From positions 1 through 20,249 of the forward strand of contig CAYZJD010000033.1 in NCBI GenBank assembly GCA_964478455.1: 20,249 bases of DNA, in the 5' to 3' direction. Shown here in pieces: positions 7,434 to 13,866 of the stretch. The first letter of the stretch is position 1, and each line of letters starts with the position of its first letter. The notes below the pieces were generated by a model, which worked only from the letters and a program-made list of their open reading frames with translations, did no database searches and was not told the DNA's origin. Position numbers and translations under genes: made by a program. This DNA comes from CAYZJD01 sp964478455. Lineage in GTDB: Bacteria > Acidobacteriota > Terriglobia > Bryobacterales > Bryobacteraceae.

Positions 7434-7470
7434 TGAAGGGGATCTCTGCGCCCTCCGTGTCTCTGCGGTT
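7403..7470. repeat. Bipartite palindromic dispersed repeat between convergent cheB and flgL
   Basis: Two nested perfect inverted repeats are present: AACCGCAGAG (7403-7412) with CTCTGCGGTT (7461-7470), and CGCAGAGAT (7423-7431) with ATCTCTGCG (7442-7450). Repeats of this CGCAGAG/CTCTGCG type are, from memory, widespread between genes in many unrelated bacteria, and give spurious peptides such as RRDxExAE and SAFSAPLR. The copy supplies the end of cheB and sits just before the flgL stop. Confidence 0.8.
7419..7450 (-). terminator. Probable intrinsic terminator of the flgM-flgL operon
   Basis: Read on the minus strand, the inner hairpin (CGCAGAGAT, ten-base loop, ATCTCTGCG) is followed at once by TTTTCT, a reasonable rho-independent terminator about 25 bases past the flgL stop. 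On the plus strand the same stem contains the cheB stop and has no adjoining T-tract; the outer stem followed by TTGCTTTC could act weakly there. Confidence 0.5.
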
Positions 7471-7475
7471 TGCTT

Positions 7476-8396
7476 TCAATCGAGGTAGTCGAACAGGCTG
7501 GTTTGCGGAAAACCGGCGCGGGCGGACAAGGAGGCCTGCTCGTGCGTCCTGCTGCGCTGGAGTTCGAGCGCGGCGGCGGCCAGGTCCGCATCCTCGCGGG
7601 CGCTCAACTCGCCTTTGAGCTGAAGCTCGAACCTGGCGGCGAATTCAATCGCTTCCTCGACCTTGTTCTGCACGGCGCCATAGAAACTTAGCTGGGTGTT
7701 GAGGTGGTCGCTTGCCTGGCGGATGGCGGTGAGCGAGGCGTCCAGGGCAACCTGATCGTCGGTTTCCAGCGCGAGGCGCAGGCTGTTGATGGCGGCGAAC
7801 ACGTTGTCAGCGGCGAGCGTGTCGTCGGCGTTGCGATTGTCGAAGATTTCCTCGGCGGTTTTTGCGACGGCGAAAGAGGTGCCGCTCGGGTGGTCGATCC
7901 GGCGGGTCGCCTGAACGGAGAACAGGCGATCAACCCCGTTCGGATTGGCCAGGTTCAACTGATAGGCGGGCTCCTGGTCCCGGTCGCCGCTGAACACGAA
8001 CCTGCCTCCCACCAACGTGCGGCTGGCGGCGACCAGTTGCTCAAGGATTGCTTCCACCTCGCCGGCGAGGATCCGGCGGCTCTCCGCTGTCGCGGTAGAG
8101 GTTGCGCCTTGCACAGCCAGGACGAGCGCCCGGTCCAGCAGGCGGGCCGAGTGCTCCAGGGTTCGCTCGGCCGTGTCAACCTCGGATTTCACCCGGGTCA
8201 GGTTTACGCGGATCTGCGCGTTGCGGGCCAGGTCGGCACGGAGTTGGAGAATGTCGCTGATCTGGTCGGGGGCGTCAGAAGCGGTGGACACGCGCAAGCC
8301 GGAGCTGATCTCCCGCGTGGCTCGTTCGCCAGCCTGGCGGATCCGCTCGAGGTCGGCCAGGAACCGCTCGGCTGAGGGATCGATGTTTCCAATCAT
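7476..8396 (-). CDS. flgL: Flagellar hook-filament junction protein FlgL (HAP3)
   Basis: FlgL links the hook to the flagellin filament and is exported through the flagellar type III channel. The 306-residue protein is flagellin-like. Its N-terminal helix region includes the signature ATREISSGLRVSTASDAPDQ (residues 26-45), and further coiled-coil-prone segments follow. VAASRTLVGGRFVFSGDRD matches the FlgL midsection. The C-terminal helix ends in AGFPQTSLFDYLD. The length is close to the enterobacterial protein. GGGAGGAAAGCAC precedes ATG 8396. It lies 14 bases after flgK. It might in principle be a short flagellin, but the order flgM-flgN-flgK-flgL and the SGDRD segment favour FlgL. Confidence 0.92.
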   Translation of the reverse strand: MIGNIDPSAERFLADLERIRQAGERATREISSGLRVSTASDAPDQISDILQLRADLARNAQIRVNLTRVKSEVDTAERTLEHSARLLDRALVLAVQGATSTATAESRRILAGEVEAILEQLVAASRTLVGGRFVFSGDRDQEPAYQLNLANPNGVDRLFSVQATRRIDHPSGTSFAVAKTAEEIFDNRNADDTLAADNVFAAINSLRLALETDDQVALDASLTAIRQASDHLNTQLSFYGAVQNKVEEAIEFAARFELQLKGELSAREDADLAAAALELQRSRTHEQASLSARAGFPQTSLFDYLD

Positions 8397-8410
8397 GTGC
8401 TTTCCTCCCG

Positions 8411-9850
8411 TTACCGCAGCAGGTTGACGGTGGTCTCGGTCAGTTCATCGAGGACGCTGACGAGCCGCGCGGTCGCTTGGTAGGCCCGCTCGAACTCGAT
8501 CAAGTGGACGGCCTCCTCGTCGAGCGAAACGCCGGAGATCTCGCTGCGAAGGCTGCGCGCTTGAGCGACCATTTGAGTCTTGAAATCCCTGCCGCCGCGG
8601 GCGTCCTCGAGCGCGCGGCCCACACCCGCCGCCAGGCGCCCGTAGTATTCGGTGAAGCTGAATCCGTCGATGCGGTCAGCCTCGTCCTGAGAGTTGGCGA
8701 GCGCCGCCAGTTTCCGCGCCATGCCGTTGCTCGAGTAAGGAGGACCCGGGTCGATGGCCGCCAGTTGATCCGGCGCGATCGCCGGATTCACGGCGAGGCT
8801 TCGGGCCACCATCGCGTCGCTCGAAGCGTCGTAAGTGAACAGCGGCAGGCCTGCGACCGGCGGCGGGCCGTCAGTAATGTTGCCCGAAGTGAGCAGGGCG
8901 TTGATTCGATCGGCAACCGCTTTGGCCAGCAGGTTCAGGCCTCCCGGCTGGTAGGCGTCCCCGCGGAGTGAGGGAAGAACGCGATTGCGCACATCCAGAA
9001 TGCCGCTGAGACGCCCACCCGCGATCTGCGCGGTGATGTCCTTACCGTCGTCGGTGATCAAGCGCGCCGAGGGCGGCGTTCCAGTGTAGATCGGCGGAGG
9101 ATCGGCCGGATCGAAGAAGCTCACGTGGATCGGGTGAAGCTCCTCGCCAATGACCAACGGGCTCTGACCGCCGAGCAATACCGTCACCGATCCGTCGGCC
9201 TGGAAGACGGCGGTGAAGTCCACCAGTTCGGACAGTTCCTCGAGCGCCACCTGGATTTTGGCGTCCAGGCCGGCATCGTCGATGCCTCCGCGACGCCGCT
9301 CGTGGTTGTAGCTCAGCAACTGCTCCCCCAGGCTGTTGATCCGGTCGGCAGTCTCTCTGAGCTGGCGGTCCATGTCAGAGGAGACGCTGGCGAGGCTGGC
9401 GGCGGCTTGGTGGAAGCTCTCGGTGAATTCCTGCGCGCGATCCAGGACCGCCTGACGCGCGGCGCCGCTATTGGGGGTGAGGCTCCAGGCCGAGAAGCTG
9501 TCGTAAAGGCGGCTAAGGGCCCCCGGGAGGCTTGTATCTCCCCCGATGCTGAACACGGATTCGAGCGACGCCAGGCTGGCCGCTTTCTGGTCGTACAAGC
9601 CCAACGACTCCAGTTGCCGGCGGACTGCCAGTTCAGCATATTGATCGCGGGCGCTCTCGACGTCGCCGGCCCGCACTCCGCCAATCAGCCCGAGCTCCGG
9701 CTCGAAGTCCATTGCCTGAAGGGCCAGCCGCTGGACAGCGTAGCCGGGGGTGGAAGCGTTGGCGACGTTATTCTCGGTCACCACCAGGGCGCGCTCGAAC
9801 ACGGACAAGGCGGTCGCCGAGCTGATCAGGGTACTCATCAAGTTCGGCAT
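8411..9850 (-). CDS. flgK: Flagellar hook-associated protein FlgK (HAP1)
   Basis: FlgK is the first junction protein on top of the hook. The 479-residue product begins with the rod/hook/HAP N-terminal helix, including ALVVTENNVANASTPGYA. A middle domain follows containing GGLNLLAKAVADRINALL, and the C-terminal helix has LDEEAVHLIEFERAYQATAR and LDELTETTVNLLR, the classic paired axial-protein ends. ATG 9850 is chosen because GGAGG lies five bases upstream. An in-frame start at 9889 would add 13 residues without such a site. It is somewhat shorter than the enterobacterial FlgK, in the variable middle. It is separated from flgN by 252 bases filled with repeats. Confidence 0.95.
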   Translation of the reverse strand: MPNLMSTLISSATALSVFERALVVTENNVANASTPGYAVQRLALQAMDFEPELGLIGGVRAGDVESARDQYAELAVRRQLESLGLYDQKAASLASLESVFSIGGDTSLPGALSRLYDSFSAWSLTPNSGAARQAVLDRAQEFTESFHQAAASLASVSSDMDRQLRETADRINSLGEQLLSYNHERRRGGIDDAGLDAKIQVALEELSELVDFTAVFQADGSVTVLLGGQSPLVIGEELHPIHVSFFDPADPPPIYTGTPPSARLITDDGKDITAQIAGGRLSGILDVRNRVLPSLRGDAYQPGGLNLLAKAVADRINALLTSGNITDGPPPVAGLPLFTYDASSDAMVARSLAVNPAIAPDQLAAIDPGPPYSSNGMARKLAALANSQDEADRIDGFSFTEYYGRLAAGVGRALEDARGGRDFKTQMVAQARSLRSEISGVSLDEEAVHLIEFERAYQATARLVSVLDELTETTVNLLR

Positions 9851-9894
9851 GAGATCCTCCTGGCGGGGTACCCAAAAACGCGGTGACACTCTCC

Positions 9895-10004
9895 AAAGTC
9901 AAAATCGGTGAGAGGCAACCCTGCCCACGCGCGAGGAGCGCAACCCGTTAAAAGAACTGAGCGTGCGCTCGGGGCAGCGAAGCCTGCCACCGAGTCTTGA
10001 CTTT
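9895..10004. repeat. 110-bp dispersed repeat with imperfect terminal inverted repeats (flgN-flgK spacer, copy A)
   Basis: AAAGTCAAAATCGGTG (9895-9910) pairs with CACCGAGTCTTGACTTT (9988-10004), with one extra base and one mismatch. The interior flanks GAGGCAACCCTGCCCACG and GGGGCAGCGAAGCCTGCCA match the element at 1203-1319 closely, while the outer arms are entirely different. On the minus strand GGCAG-GCTTCG-CTGCC forms a small perfect hairpin. It lies in the transcribed spacer between flgN and flgK. Confidence 0.7.
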
Positions 10005-10030
10005 CATCGCCGTTGGTGGGCGATCCCGCC

Positions 10031-10096
10031 CATGCCCAACAGGCCACGCTGTCCACGCGCCGGGGGGTTTTCCGCTGGTGGGGTGAGGCGGGCATG
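10031..10096. repeat. Second repeat copy in the flgN-flgK spacer (copy B, partial)
   Basis: CATGCCC (10031-10037) and GGGCATG (10090-10096) bound a segment that starts with ACAGGCCACGCTGTCCACG and continues CGCCGGGGGG. This matches the left core of the 1203-1319 element at about 25 of 29 bases. ACAG-GCCACG-CTGT forms a small hairpin. The right core seen in the other two copies is absent, so this is a truncated or divergent member next to copy A. Confidence 0.5.
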
Positions 10097-10102
10097 CCGT
10101 GA

Positions 10103-10447
10103 CTAGGCCTCGACCGACAAGCGCGCCGCTGGGAAGGGTTTGGCCGACTCGCCGTTTGCGGTGTAACCACCGCTGAGGGAGTCTCGCAGGCGGGCCCAGC
10201 CTTGGTAAAACGCGGAGGCTTGAGCCAACAGTTGGCCGAGGAGGGAAAGGTCCTTCTTCAGAGCAGGCCAAGGGGCGTTCCCCGCTTCCCCGCTCTGGCG
10301 GGCCGCCCGGACTTCCTCCACGGCCTGGGCGAGAAAGCCGGAGCATTCATCGAGCGCAGCGGCGGTCGGGCTAACTGCCAGGGAGGCTGCCTGCCGGATC
10401 AGCGCCTGTGCACGTGCAAATGCTGGTGTCGATACTGGATCGGTCAT
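10103..10447 (-). CDS. flgN: Probable FlgN-type export chaperone
   Basis: The product is a small (114 residues), helical, Ala/Gln-rich protein. It has no enzyme motif; helices such as ARAQALIRQAASLAV and FLAQAVEEVRAARQSG, and LSLLGQLLAQASAFYQGWAR further on, suit the antiparallel helical fold of FlgN chaperones. FlgN keeps FlgK and FlgL soluble and hands them to the export gate. Assignment rests mainly on position, directly after flgM and before flgK-flgL. ATG 10447 has a weak GGGGCG upstream. A TTG at 10483 with GGAGG six bases ahead, overlapping the flgM stop, would add 12 residues. Sequence similarity alone would not identify it with certainty. Confidence 0.7.
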   Translation of the reverse strand: MTDPVSTPAFARAQALIRQAASLAVSPTAAALDECSGFLAQAVEEVRAARQSGEAGNAPWPALKKDLSLLGQLLAQASAFYQGWARLRDSLSGGYTANGESAKPFPAARLSVEA

Positions 10448-10479
10448 TTCGCGCCCCAGACCGCCGCCAGTTGTTTCCC

Positions 10480-10803
10480 TCAAGGTGCGCCGCCGGAGGC
10501 CTGTCCGGATTCGGCTCGCATCTGGCGGACCAGCACTCGGCTCAGCGCGGCCGCATCCACTTGGTAGCGGCCGTCGGCGTACTGGCGAGCGAGCTGTTCC
10601 ACGCGGGCAGCGCGTTGCGTGGCAGCCGCCTCCAGGGCCTGAGCGAGCCGGCCGGCGAGGCCGGACAATTCGACCTGATCCCCACCGGCAGGTTGCGGCT
10701 CACGGGAGCGCGGCTCAGCGCCCCGGTCTACTTCGGCGGCTTCATACGCCCGGCCAGGCTTTGCCGGCTGCGCACCCGTCAGATCTCCGTCGCCGACCCT
10801 CAT
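10480..10803 (-). CDS. flgM: Anti-sigma-28 factor FlgM
   Basis: FlgM binds FliA and blocks late flagellar transcription until it is secreted through the finished hook-basal body. The product is 107 residues. The first half is polar and probably disordered, as in other FlgM proteins. The C-terminal half carries the sigma-binding helices: QVELSGLAGRLAQALEA, then ARVEQLARQYADGRYQVDA and LSRVLVRQM, matching the usual RV..LR..V..G.Y.VD pattern. It starts at ATG 10803 with only a weak ribosome site. It is the first gene of the flgM-flgN-flgK-flgL unit and follows a near-consensus sigma-28 promoter, giving the classic feedback arrangement with fliA, also encoded in this window. Confidence 0.88.
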   Translation of the reverse strand: MRVGDGDLTGAQPAKPGRAYEAAEVDRGAEPRSREPQPAGGDQVELSGLAGRLAQALEAAATQRAARVEQLARQYADGRYQVDAAALSRVLVRQMRAESGQASGGAP

Positions 10804-10848
10804 TGATCGCCCAACACGTTCCGGTGTTAGCCTCTTTCCTCAAGTCCT

Positions 10849-10875
10849 TTATCGGCAGAACAACACCTGAGTTTA
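10849..10875 (-). promoter_or_regulatory. Sigma-28 (FliA) promoter of flgM
   Basis: On the minus strand, TAAA (10875-10872) is followed by exactly 15 bases and then GCCGATAA (10856-10849). This matches the sigma-28 consensus in both elements and in spacing. Transcription would start near 10842, about 40 bases before flgM ATG. An imperfect inverted repeat AACAC/GTGTT (10813-10828) lies in the leader; its meaning is unknown. Confidence 0.88.
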
Positions 10876-10939
10876 GGGTTTTCTTTGACCAGCCGCATAA
10901 AGAATCCTCCGGGCCGGCCGATCTACAGCTTCGACCCGG

Positions 10940-12337
10940 ATGTCCGGCCGACCGAACATCTTGTGGATCTGGCCTGGCTCGTCGCCCGAGGAAGCTCTGG
11001 CCACTTCTCTGGCCGAGTTTCTAGCCAAGCCAGCCGAGCTCCCCGAGGCGCTGGCGCTGCTGGCTGCCGAGCCTCCGGACGCCGTGGTTGCCGGGTTCCC
11101 GATCGAGGGATGGACCCCGGCGGAGCTGCTGGAGGTCATCCAACGGTCAGCGCCGGGCGTCCCTGTCCTGGTGCGCGATCCCGAGGGCACGATGCCGGAC
11201 GCGGTGCGCCTGGCTCGCCTCGGCGCCTGGCAGGTGTTCGGCCATACGGTCGATCCCGGGGAGTTCGCCCGGCAGCTCGAAGCCGCCGTCGAGGAACGGC
11301 GCTTACGCGACCTGGCCCAGCTTGGCGCCGGCGTTGCCCCCGAGCCCTGGAGGAAGCTCCTCGTCGGCGAAAGCCGGCCCATGCAAGCTATCGCCGAAAT
11401 CATCCGGCTGGTGGGAGCGCGCCGCTCGACCGTCCTCATTACCGGGGAGACCGGCACCGGCAAGGAGATGGTCGCCCGCGCGATCCATATGGCCGGCCCG
11501 CGACGCCACAAGCCTCTGGTGATTGTGAATTGCAGCGCCTTGCCCGAACACCTCCTGGAGGCCGAGCTCTTCGGGCACGTCAAGGGCGCCTTCACGGGGG
11601 CTATCAGCCACCGCACCGGCCGGATCGAGCTGGCCGACGGCGGCACGCTCTTCCTCGACGAAATCGGCGACATGCCAATGGAACTCCAGCCGAAACTGCT
11701 CCGGGTGCTCCAGGAGCGCGAGTTCCAGCGTTTGGGCAGTTCGGAAACTGTTCGCGTGGATATCCGAGTCATCGCCGCCAGCAACGCCAACCTGCTCGAG
11801 CGCGTCCGGCAGGGGCGCTTTCGCGAAGATCTGTATTACCGGCTCAACGTCGTCCCGATCGAGACGCCGCCTTTGAGGGAGCGCGGCGGCGACATCCCGC
11901 TGCTGGTCGAGCACTTTGTCCGAGAGATCTGCGGACAGGAGAACCTGGCCGTCAAGCAGGTGCACCGGGAGACGATGGACCGCCTGTGCCGCTATCGTTG
12001 GCCCGGCAATGTCCGCCAGGTTGAAAACGCGGTCGAGATGGCGGTCGTGCTCAGCGGCGACCGCCAGGTCCTCTATCCGGGCGACTTCCCCTTGCCCTCG
12101 CCGTCCTGGGACAAGACCAAGCCGGTGGCAGCCGTGCCGTTGATCCGCGTTCCGGACCACGGGTTGGACTTCGAGCGGACCGTGGGCGAATTCGAGCGCA
12201 ACATTCTGGCTCAGGCGCTCGAGAAGACCGGCGGCAACAAGCGCAAGGCGGCGGACCTGCTTCGCCTGAAACGGACCACGCTTACGGCCAAGCTGCGTAC
12301 ACTGGAAAGCCGGGCCGGCGTGGAGGGCTCTCCCTAG
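10940..12337 (+). CDS. Sigma-54-dependent activator with degenerate receiver domain (FleQ/FlrA-like)
   Basis: This enhancer-binding protein would activate sigma-54 promoters by ATP hydrolysis. Residues 1-120 have the size and helix pattern of a receiver, but the phospho-acceptor position is glycine (DAVVAGFP, residue 52), the N-terminal acidic pair is missing (LWIWPG), and the usual KP motif is lost. The AAA+ domain (about 140-380) is intact: Walker A GETGTGKE (169-176), GAFTGA sigma-54 contact loop (216-221), Walker B GGTLFLDE (234-241), RWPGNVRQVENAV. A Fis-type helix-turn-helix ends the protein (GGNKRKAADLLRLKRTTLTA). It is divergent from flgM and amid flagellar genes, so a flagellar master-regulator role is likely. 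The start ATG 10940 lacks a strong ribosome site. Confidence 0.9.
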   Translation: MSGRPNILWIWPGSSPEEALATSLAEFLAKPAELPEALALLAAEPPDAVVAGFPIEGWTPAELLEVIQRSAPGVPVLVRDPEGTMPDAVRLARLGAWQVFGHTVDPGEFARQLEAAVEERRLRDLAQLGAGVAPEPWRKLLVGESRPMQAIAEIIRLVGARRSTVLITGETGTGKEMVARAIHMAGPRRHKPLVIVNCSALPEHLLEAELFGHVKGAFTGAISHRTGRIELADGGTLFLDEIGDMPMELQPKLLRVLQEREFQRLGSSETVRVDIRVIAASNANLLERVRQGRFREDLYYRLNVVPIETPPLRERGGDIPLLVEHFVREICGQENLAVKQVHRETMDRLCRYRWPGNVRQVENAVEMAVVLSGDRQVLYPGDFPLPSPSWDKTKPVAAVPLIRVPDHGLDFERTVGEFERNILAQALEKTGGNKRKAADLLRLKRTTLTAKLRTLESRAGVEGSP

Positions 12338-12400
12338 GATGGTGCGCTGACTGGAGCGCCAGTGGCCTCCGCCCTCGGCTTGCGGCTCTGATCGCAGACC
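12338..12400. other. Convergent intergenic spacer
   Basis: This 63-base gap lies between the converging regulator gene and the SwrB-like gene. It contains a small hairpin (ACTGG-AGCG-CCAGT, 12350-12363) but no T-tract, so I do not call a terminator. No other signal is seen. Confidence 0.3.
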
Positions 12401-12802
12401 CTACTGGGGCTCGTCGGCCAGGATTCGGTGAATCTTCAGAAGAAGCTCGATTTCTTTCGCCGGCAGCGCCAGCGCCGTGGCGATCTGTTGCGAGGACTCC
12501 CCCCGCCGGTGCATCCGAAGCGCCTGCGCGCGCTTTGCCAGGTTGAAGCCTGCGCCAGGAGGAGGAGGCGCGGCCCAGGTGGAGACGTGGTCCTCGATCA
12601 AGCGCACAACCGGTTCAAGGGAGGCGAGGCCGGCCTGGACGGCCTCAAGCGAGGAGGCCAGTTCCCGCCGGATGCCGTCGCCGCGTGTCGCGACCGCCCG
12701 GATCTCCCGCTTGAGACTGAGGAAGAGATAGAGGAATAAGCCGAACGCCGCCGTCACCAGCCCGCAAAGCGCGGCTGTGCCGATGATCCATCCCGCCTGC
12801 AT
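12401..12802 (-). CDS. Single-pass membrane protein with C-terminal HTH-like segment (SwrB/DUF2802-like)
   Basis: The 133-residue product has one transmembrane helix near the start (IIGTAALCGLVTAAFGLFLY), a coiled-coil-prone stretch, a Pro-rich hinge, and a C-terminal segment ALRMHRRGESSQQIATALAL followed by PAKEIELLLKIHRIL. That end resembles the short helix-turn-helix-like tail of small flagellar/chemotaxis-linked proteins such as Bacillus SwrB (encoded after sigD) and proteobacterial DUF2802 proteins. In Bacillus, SwrB promotes activation of the flagellar export apparatus; a similar role here is inferred from architecture and position after fliA/fliN. ATG 12802 is chosen because GGAGG lies five bases upstream. 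Starts further up (12820, 12982) are poorly placed or run into fliN. Confidence 0.65.
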   Translation of the reverse strand: MQAGWIIGTAALCGLVTAAFGLFLYLFLSLKREIRAVATRGDGIRRELASSLEAVQAGLASLEPVVRLIEDHVSTWAAPPPPGAGFNLAKRAQALRMHRRGESSQQIATALALPAKEIELLLKIHRILADEPQ

Positions 12803-12857
12803 CATCGCCTCCCGTTCCATCCTCCGTTCCCGGCACCCGGCAGGCAGCCCTCCACGC

Positions 12858-13864
12858 TCACGCGGTGCGCGGCGGGGACGAGCTTGCCAGCGGCTCCTCC
12901 TTGCTGCCGGCGAGCCGCTCCTGCCGGCTGACGATTCGCTGGATTCGCACGCCGTAGTTGCCATCGACAACGACCACTTCACCCGTCGCCACCACGCGGT
13001 TGTTCACGATCAGCTCGACCGGGTCGCTGATGGTCCGGTTCAACTCGACCACGGAACCAGCGGTCAGCTTCAGCACATCTTGAAGGGGCAATTGCGCACA
13101 GCCGAAAGAGACCGACACCGGCATTTCGACATCGAGAAGCAGTTCGAGATTCCTCGCTGCCGCCGGAGGGCGGTTCTCTTTCGAGGTTGAAACGGCCGCC
13201 GACGGCTGTTGAANNNNNNNNNNNNNNNNNNNNNNNNNNNNNNNNNNNNNNNNNNNNNNNNNNNNNNNNNNNNNNNNNNNNNNNNNNNNNNNNNNNNNNN
13301 NNNNNNNNNNNNNGCCGCCGGAGGGCGGTTCTCTTTCGAGGTTGAAACGGCCGCCGACGGCTGTTGAAGAGCTTCGAGGAAACCGGGGTGGATTCCAAAC
13401 AGAATCGGGGGCAGGCGGAAGCCAAAGAGCACGACGGTCACCGTCGAACAGGCGACGCCCGGAGCGCCGGATCGTTCCCCGCCTTTGACGCAAGCCGCGT
13501 TCTCGCCGCGGCTTGCCGCAAGCGCCGCTGCCAGACCGGCGAATGACTGAGCCAGGAGTTCGCCGCAGGTTTGGCGGGCCTCGCTTGGCTCGGCCGACTC
13601 GACGCCCGCTGCGCGCAACGTGCGTCCTCCCAGCTCGGTCCAGGTTTCCCTGGGCAGCCCTGCCCACAGCGGCGCTTCGGGCGCGAGTGTAAGCGGCTGT
13701 TCCCACCAGAGCATATCCGCGCCGGGATCAAGCAACGGCTCGGCGGCGCCAGCAGCCCATTCGGCGGCAGCCTCCTGTTGGGTCATCAACTGGATCACGC
13801 CGGCGAGCTGCCGGGCCCATTCATCCCCCAGCCATTCCCTGATTTCTTTCATTGCCGGTGCCAT
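12858..13864 (-). CDS. fliN: Flagellar motor switch protein FliN/FliY type (interrupted by assembly gap)
   Basis: FliN forms the C-ring with FliM and FliG and receives CheY-P signals. The C-terminal SpoA domain is unmistakable: LLLDVEMPVSVSFG, LPLQDVLKLTAGSVVELNR, PVELIVNNRVVATGEVVVVD, GNYGVRIQRI. The N-terminal part of about 165 residues (Trp/Ala/Leu-rich, ending VVLFGFRLPPILFGIHPGFL) is longer than a minimal FliN and may be a diverged FliY/FliM-like domain; I cannot name it. As given, the frame is broken by 100 Ns flanked by identical 55-base copies. Removing the Ns and one copy (155 bases) gives one open frame of 283 residues. ATG 13864 has GGAGG five bases upstream; GTG 13870 overlaps the fliA stop but sits on that ribosome site. 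Confidence 0.88.
13159..13368. other. 100-N assembly gap flanked by a perfect 55-bp direct duplication
   Basis: Bases 13159-13213 and 13314-13368 are identical over 55 positions and directly abut the N run (13214-13313). An overlap of exactly 55 bases is a common k-mer size in short-read assembly, so the two contigs most likely overlap and the Ns represent no real sequence. Collapsing restores the fliN frame. A genuine repeat is the less likely alternative. Confidence 0.9.
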
Positions 13865-13866
13865 GA

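Noticed and set aside
10804..10939. Sigma-54 or sigma-70 promoter for the plus-strand regulator
   Set aside because: A TTGACC is present, but no -10 lies at suitable spacing and no GG-N10-GC sigma-54 pattern is convincing.
12350..12363. Hairpin ACTGG-AGCG-CCAGT as a terminator of the sigma-54 regulator gene
   Set aside because: The stem is only five pairs and no T-tract follows on either strand.
13159..13368. Direct repeats as a CRISPR or tandem-repeat array
   Set aside because: There are only two copies, both exactly at the gap edges and encoding fliN; assembly overlap explains them better.
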